A stretch of 64,000 nucleotides of DNA from the IMG/VR virus record IMGVR_UViG_3300008114_000012, positions 124,001 through 188,000 of that record; one strand, written 5' to 3'. Position numbers and translations under genes: made by a program. The notes below the pieces were generated by a model. It saw only the letters and a list, made by a program, of their open reading frames with translations. It was not told the DNA's origin and did not search any database. Each line of letters begins with the position of its first letter. Positions within the stretch are counted from its first letter, which is position 1. Shown here piece after piece: positions 60,501-64,000 of the stretch. This DNA is from a virus.

Positions 60501-60839
60501 ATGAAAAAAGAAAAAGCAAAAATGGCCGCGCCAAAGAAAGAAAAAAAGAAAAAGGTTGCCGAAAAAACAATTGTAACCGCTCCGAAAACAATTTCAGTTA
60601 AAATGGTAGAGTATTATAATACCATGGTTGTACACGAACCAATTGAAATCAATGTTGAGGATTATCCCGAACTAAACGGGATGTCAGAGGAACAAATTAA
60701 GGATTACATTAAAGAGAATTGGTCTGACATGAAATCAACGAATGAGGAATGGTACGAATCCCTTTATGACGAATGTAGTCAATCCGACGTAATGAGAGAA
60801 AAGATTACAGGTGAAGAACAAGAATGTTACTTCGATTAA
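60501..60839 (+). CDS. Hypothetical protein with Lys/Ala-rich N-terminus, 112 aa
   Basis: The first 25 residues are very basic (KKEKAKMAAPKKEKKKKVAE), suited to DNA or RNA binding; the rest is acidic. Ten bases after the previous gene. Not recognised. Confidence 0.68.
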   Translation: MKKEKAKMAAPKKEKKKKVAEKTIVTAPKTISVKMVEYYNTMVVHEPIEINVEDYPELNGMSEEQIKDYIKENWSDMKSTNEEWYESLYDECSQSDVMREKITGEEQECYFD

Positions 60840-60892
60840 TTGAATTATAGTACTATTTATAAGTAATAAACCATTAACAAAAAAATAGTACT

Positions 60893-60928
60893 ATGAAAAA
60901 CGGTGGTGGTTGTGGTTGTGGAAAATAA
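60893..60928 (+). CDS. 11-residue micro-ORF (Gly/Cys)
   Basis: ATG to TAA reads MKNGGGCGCGK. A TATTTATAA element lies about 35 nt upstream and a terminator follows, so a very short transcript carries only this ORF. GCGC recalls MGCGCKNK at 16396. It may be a metal-binding peptide or a leader peptide. Weak evidence. Confidence 0.3.
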   Translation: MKNGGGCGCGK

Positions 60929-60955
60929 TTTCCCAAACACGTTAAACAGAACAAA

Positions 60956-60981
60956 GGGAAGAGTAATCTTCCCTTTTTTTT
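60956..60981 (+). terminator. Rho-independent terminator
   Basis: GGGAAGA-GTAA-TCTTCCC with a GNRA loop followed by eight T. Confidence 0.9.
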
Positions 60982-61003
60982 CATATAAACTATAATTATT
61001 TTT

Positions 61004-61192
61004 ATGACAAACGAACAAAAAGCACAACAATACGGAGAGTTATTGAACGAACACACAAGATTGGGTAATCAGATTAACGAAATTAAAGGACAAAGTATTG
61101 ATTTGAATCAAAATCAGTTGAGTCAAATCGGAAGACTGGAAACCCAACAAATTCGAATTATGAATTACATTAATAGACTGCTCTCACAGTAA
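61004..61192 (+). CDS. Small coiled-coil protein, 62 aa
   Basis: Gln/Asn/Leu/Ile-rich with heptads (LLNEHTRLGNQINEIKGQSI, LSQIGRLETQQIRIMNYINR). Likely an oligomerising helix. Not recognised. Confidence 0.65.
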   Translation: MTNEQKAQQYGELLNEHTRLGNQINEIKGQSIDLNQNQLSQIGRLETQQIRIMNYINRLLSQ

Positions 61193-61215
61193 TCATCTAT
61201 TGTATATTTATATAC

Positions 61216-61545
61216 ATGAAGATTGTATTAACAGAATCTCAAATGGAAAAGTTGATTGATGAGCAATTGACTAAACCTAAAGAGACCGAGGATTTTTCAG
61301 AGTATATCAGAAAATTTAACACGATTAAACTTAATAATAAGACATTTACTCCTGACGATTTTTTATCGAAGTTAAATAATTCACCAATCCAACTTAATTT
61401 ATTCCATATTCAAACAGATGGGTATAATATCGGAACGGGAGCTTTATCTGCTAAAGGTAAAATTGGTAATCTCAATTTGATATTGAGTGTGAAACCGGTA
61501 GGAGATTTCAAAACAGGTTTGGTTACAATAACAAAAACGATATAA
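61216..61545 (+). CDS. Leader-bearing protein, 109 aa
   Basis: Leader KIVLTESQMEKLIDEQLTKP with an IDEQ signature. Strand-rich body (LFHIQTDGYNIGTGAL, NLNLILSVKPVG). Preceded by TATATTTATATAC. Confidence 0.75.
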   Translation: MKIVLTESQMEKLIDEQLTKPKETEDFSEYIRKFNTIKLNNKTFTPDDFLSKLNNSPIQLNLFHIQTDGYNIGTGALSAKGKIGNLNLILSVKPVGDFKTGLVTITKTI

Positions 61546-61549
61546 ACCT

Positions 61550-61565
61550 TATATTTATTATAAAA
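61550..61565 (+). promoter_or_regulatory. Phage-type promoter (TATATTTATTATAAAA)
   Basis: Eight bases before the ATG at 61574. Confidence 0.6.
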
Positions 61566-61573
61566 CAAAAGAT

Positions 61574-61987
61574 ATGAAACATTTATTGAATGACTTATCC
61601 GAAGAGGAAAAAAATAGAATTCGTGAGCAACACACTGGCGGTAAGAAACTTGTAATCGAAAATTTCGATAAACTTGTTAATACCAAACTTGGTGATGTTA
61701 AACCATTGTTGCGGGAACAAACTGAGGAAGCAAATATTACAAAATCTATTCAGTGTTTTTTAAATAAAAGAATGAATGCGGGTTTAGTAGTTGATGGTTT
61801 AGCCGGTGATAATACAAGTAAAGCCGTTGAAAAATACCAAAGTAACATTGGAGTTTTTCCTACTGATGGGATATTGGGCCCCGATACAAAAGATAAAATG
61901 CCACAATCTGACGTTAAAATATTAGAGGAATGTATAAATGAACATTCGGATATTATTGATAAAGTATTAAGGTGGTTTGGATTTTAA
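61574..61987 (+). CDS. Peptidoglycan-binding protein with leader
   Basis: 137 residues. N-terminus LNDLSEEEKNRIREQHTGG, a relative of the EEExxRILNLHE leader, with PLLREQ near residue 50. Residues about 60-115 form a PG_binding_1 domain (VDGLAGDNTSKAVEKYQSNI, then DGILGPDTKDKM). Likely wall-binding and possibly virion-borne. Confidence 0.82.
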   Translation: MKHLLNDLSEEEKNRIREQHTGGKKLVIENFDKLVNTKLGDVKPLLREQTEEANITKSIQCFLNKRMNAGLVVDGLAGDNTSKAVEKYQSNIGVFPTDGILGPDTKDKMPQSDVKILEECINEHSDIIDKVLRWFGF

Positions 61988-61993
61988 AACTAT

Positions 61994-62019
61994 AAAAGGG
62001 GTCTTATGACCCCTTTTTT
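61994..62019 (+). terminator. Bidirectional terminator
   Basis: AAAAGGGGTC-TTAT-GACCCCTTTT between the convergent ends at 61987 and 62018. Confidence 0.88.
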
Positions 62020-62218
62020 AATGACGGTTACACGGAGCTTTGAAATGAACCAAGTCGTTTCCTTTATTCATTTTCTGAACTTTCTTTGAATGCTTTTGTC
62101 CTCGTTTTGCATGTGCCGAATAATTGTAACCACGTTGAGGTGATGAACAAGAACCGAGAAACAGGATTGACAAAATGATTGTTGCGAACAGAACAAATGC
62201 TTTGAATGGGTTTTTCAT
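62018..62218 (-). CDS. Small lipoprotein, 66 aa
   Basis: Signal and lipobox FATIILSILFLGSCSSPQRG with the lipidated Cys at 24. The mature part is basic (HAKRGQKHSKKVQKMNKG). Fits a short envelope lipoprotein. Confidence 0.75.
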   Translation of the reverse strand: MKNPFKAFVLFATIILSILFLGSCSSPQRGYNYSAHAKRGQKHSKKVQKMNKGNDLVHFKAPCNRH

Positions 62219-62295
62219 AATTGTATGGGTTTAAAATTGTGGTACAAATATACTTCACTTTTTTAAATCTACAAATATTTTTTATAAAAAAACTT

Positions 62296-62967
62296 ATGAA
62301 CATAGTACATAGTCCAGGAGGACCGGTGGTTAAAGAACTTGATGATTTTTTGAGGAGTGATAGATGTCCTGTCTCCGAATACCCAATACAAGTAAGACAT
62401 TCTCATGGGGATGAAAAACACATAACTTTTATGATTGAACAATTAACCGAAGATATTGTGAAAGACCCTATGGTATTAGGCCCACTACATAGGGATGCGG
62501 TCCATGAAGTTTGGACATTTAGCGAATACAACATTCATCTAATGAATCAAGCGGGGATTACTAAAGCGAGATTGATTAAATTAGAACCTACCGATGAGTA
62601 TAGGGCGGAAATTCTTTCATACAATCCTGACAACACTTATGACTATGATGTATCTTTCTTTGGTTGGATGAGTGAAAGAAGATACAATATGATGTACCAA
62701 TTACAAAGTAGAGGATTGAGGGTTATGTATGGACAGGATGGTTGGGGTGAGCATAGAGACAGAATTATTGCTAAAAGCAAAGTTATGGTTAACGTACATT
62801 ATGCGGAAGATTTTAAATGTTTTGAACAAATCAGATGTTTTCCTTGGATGTGTACCGGTAAAATAGTTGTGAGTGAAACTAGTTATGATACGGACGAAAG
62901 AGTAATATTCGCCGATTATGACAAATTAGCCGATACTGTTGCCGAAGTAATTAGAACAAGATTTTAA
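62296..62967 (+). CDS. Glycosyltransferase-like protein (GT-B C-terminal-type)
   Basis: 223 residues from the ATG at 62296. The C-terminal half reads GWGEHRDRIIAKSKVMVNVH, then FEQIRCFPWMCTGKIVVSE and a final SYDTDERVIFADYDKLADTV. This is the nucleotide-sugar half of CgeB/YkvP-like GT-B transferases, with the expected loop and acidic residue. Only this half plus a shorter N-terminus is present, so it is a compact form. May glycosylate phage DNA, virions or host surface. Confidence 0.7.
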   Translation: MNIVHSPGGPVVKELDDFLRSDRCPVSEYPIQVRHSHGDEKHITFMIEQLTEDIVKDPMVLGPLHRDAVHEVWTFSEYNIHLMNQAGITKARLIKLEPTDEYRAEILSYNPDNTYDYDVSFFGWMSERRYNMMYQLQSRGLRVMYGQDGWGEHRDRIIAKSKVMVNVHYAEDFKCFEQIRCFPWMCTGKIVVSETSYDTDERVIFADYDKLADTVAEVIRTRF

Positions 62968-62975
62968 AAAAAACA

Positions 62976-62991
62976 ATATTTATTATAAAAT
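62976..62991 (+). promoter_or_regulatory. Phage-type promoter (ATATTTATTATAAAA)
   Basis: Just before the GTG start at 62998. Confidence 0.55.
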
Positions 62992-62997
62992 AATATT

Positions 62998-63417
62998 GTG
63001 ATTAACTTAAATGAAGAAGTAAGAAAGTTTGGATACCTTTCATTGTATAAAAGAGGTGTGGTTATTTCCGAACAAACAACAGGCACAACTAGTACTAGCG
63101 GTGTAACTTCAGGTTTAACTACAGTAGAAACTACCTTACTCGGTTTTCTAAATGACGTTGTTCAAAAAAGTTTAACCCAAGACCCATCAAATGTTTCTTT
63201 CAGTGGATTAACCGATGATGTCGAGAAAAGAAAACAAATGACTGATTTGAGTAATCAATTAATACAAAAAAGAGATACTGGTTCGGTAGATGTAAATCAA
63301 AGTAATTTTCAATTATATCTCAATACGATGAACAGTATGTTTCCTAATACGGAAGACAAACTCCCATTTTATCAATTGGGGTTAGGTGTTAAAAAGATGG
63401 AACAGAAAACCATTTAG
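62998..63417 (+). CDS. Leader-like hypothetical protein, 139 aa
   Basis: Probable GTG start at 62998. Starts INLNEEVRKFGYLSLYKRGV then VISEQ, a leader form ending in ISEQ. A Thr/Ser/Gly-rich linker (TTGTTSTSGVTSGL) and a helical body follow. It converges on 63389 with 29 bp overlap. Confidence 0.68.
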   Translation: MINLNEEVRKFGYLSLYKRGVVISEQTTGTTSTSGVTSGLTTVETTLLGFLNDVVQKSLTQDPSNVSFSGLTDDVEKRKQMTDLSNQLIQKRDTGSVDVNQSNFQLYLNTMNSMFPNTEDKLPFYQLGLGVKKMEQKTI

Positions 63418-63871
63418 GTACTAATCCATGTTTCCATACCGCGAAACTTGATTTCGCACCACGGTAATAATTCCTATATGACTCCACAACATCGGATACT
63501 TTATATTCATCAGGCATTGCCTTTGGTGGTTCAGTAAATCCAACATCATTAATTGTTGGTTTATTTGACAAACACCACTCAATAACATCCTGTGATTTAT
63601 GACGTTTTTCGTAACGACTGGTGTATTCTTTACAAAGGGCGAGTCCAAGTTCGCAAAGATAAAGATAGTTCGATAATGAGGACCTGGTCCATATAGAACA
63701 GGGGTGATTCTTGTGGGATAACTTATACGGTACTTGGTCGGTCGGTTGGTCGGTCATGTAATGTGCCGAACAAAGTAGTTGAGCCGTCTCAAGAATCATT
63801 TTGACCACATGTTTATCACAATGGTCTTTAGCACATTTTTCTACATCCCAATCTAAAAAGAAAATATTCAT
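63389..63871 (-). CDS. Conserved phage protein, 160 aa
   Basis: Starts at the ATG at 63871, four nt after a TATCTTTG box. The segment NIFFLDWDVEKCAKDHCDKH then VVKMILETAQLLCSAHY, with later THKNHP-like HKNHPCSIW, is one I recall as a conserved phage protein. Paired Cys/His residues hint at metal binding or catalysis. No function is known to me. Confidence 0.78.
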   Translation of the reverse strand: MNIFFLDWDVEKCAKDHCDKHVVKMILETAQLLCSAHYMTDQPTDQVPYKLSHKNHPCSIWTRSSLSNYLYLCELGLALCKEYTSRYEKRHKSQDVIEWCLSNKPTINDVGFTEPPKAMPDEYKVSDVVESYRNYYRGAKSSFAVWKHGLVPKWFSVPSF

Positions 63872-63875
63872 AGTA

Positions 63876-63896
63876 CAAAGATATTTATAAAAAAAC
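63876..63896. promoter_or_regulatory. Overlapping divergent promoters
   Basis: On the minus strand TATCTTTG (63876-63883) drives 63389-63871; on the plus strand GATATTTATAAAAAAAC (63880-63896) precedes the ATG at 63903. The two classes physically overlap, so use of one should exclude the other. Confidence 0.6.
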
Positions 63897-63902
63897 AAAG
63901 AT

Positions 63903-64000
63903 ATGAAAAAGTCATTAGTTATGTTATCACTATTCTCATTTTTATTTGCTGGTTGTACATTGACCATTGGAGATGGATGTAAATGTGGTGAGAATGGATG
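63903..64000 (+). CDS. Lipoprotein, 5' end only (partial)
   Basis: Reads MKKSLVMLSLFSFLFAGCTL with a lipobox (FAGC) and then DGCKCGENG before the window ends. The Cys-rich mature start again has CKCG. Continues past the right edge. Confidence 0.75.
   Translation, partial: MKKSLVMLSLFSFLFAGCTLTIGDGCKCGENG

Noticed and set aside
1-64000. CRISPR array, insertion sequence or integrase
   Set aside because: No regularly spaced direct repeats with unique spacers. No transposase or recombinase motif and no IS-type terminal inverted repeats were seen.

Overview
This is an AT-rich (about one third GC), tightly packed window, most likely from the genome of a large tailed phage infecting a Bacteroidota (flavobacteria-like) host. 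The evidence is as follows. Many promoters fit the Bacteroidota pattern TTG-N(~19)-TAnnTTTG, typically TATATTTG or TATCTTTG just before a start codon. Shine-Dalgarno sites are scarce and leaders are A-rich. The accessory set is phage-like: DnaJ, SmpB, thioredoxin, glutaredoxin, several DNA methyltransferases, DUF3310, DUF932, peptidoglycan-active enzymes and a histone H1-like protein. A second promoter class (consensus TATATTTATAATAAAA) precedes many other genes and looks like a phage-specific, probably late, promoter. No capsid, portal, tail, terminase or polymerase gene could be named with certainty, so the phage assignment is strong inference rather than proof.

Layout. 1-6 kb: the end of an unknown gene, two long lysine/glutamate-rich probable virion proteins, small genes including an H1-like protein, then dnaJ. 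6-12 kb: a Dam-like methylase, a leucine-rich-repeat protein, DUF932, and two cell-wall enzymes (a peptidoglycan-binding protein and a lytic transglycosylase). 12-20 kb: a PcfJ-like protein, thioredoxin and glutaredoxin, a protein with a tandem duplication and a probable 5' frameshift, DUF3310 and a DNA methylase. 20-30 kb: a DHH phosphoesterase, DUF192, Nudix, SmpB, DUF5856, DUF6915 and an L,D-transpeptidase-like protein. 30-35 kb: DoxX-like and many unrecognised genes in convergent pairs. 35.5-36.7 kb: a minus-strand RNA block with one clear tRNA-Glu and four tRNA-like elements with abnormal anticodon regions. 37-41 kb: a cassette of two methyltransferase-like proteins and a GIY-YIG/T5orf172-helicase fusion. 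42-51 kb: membrane proteins, a nitroreductase, a repeated polyprotein-like gene and a family of minus-strand paralogues. 51-53.3 kb: two stretches that are largely non-coding, rich in palindromes or in G/C runs. 53.3-64 kb: a run of short tagged genes, secreted proteins and lipoproteins, peptidoglycan-binding proteins and a glycosyltransferase-like protein.

The most striking theme is a short N-terminal leader shared by about thirty otherwise unrelated proteins. It takes forms such as KxIRLTESDLxxIVKRxI, KYLITESKL, NLKESIKRILREE and EEExxRILNLHE, and often ends in a hydrophobic-x-E-Q (or REE) signature. It resembles in logic the capsid-targeting propeptides of T4 internal proteins, and one 618-residue protein repeats the signature at module junctions. 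I propose, as inference, that this leader loads many proteins into the phage head and is removed by a phage protease. Gene ends are equally distinctive: eight convergent pairs overlap by exactly four bases sharing interleaved stop codons.
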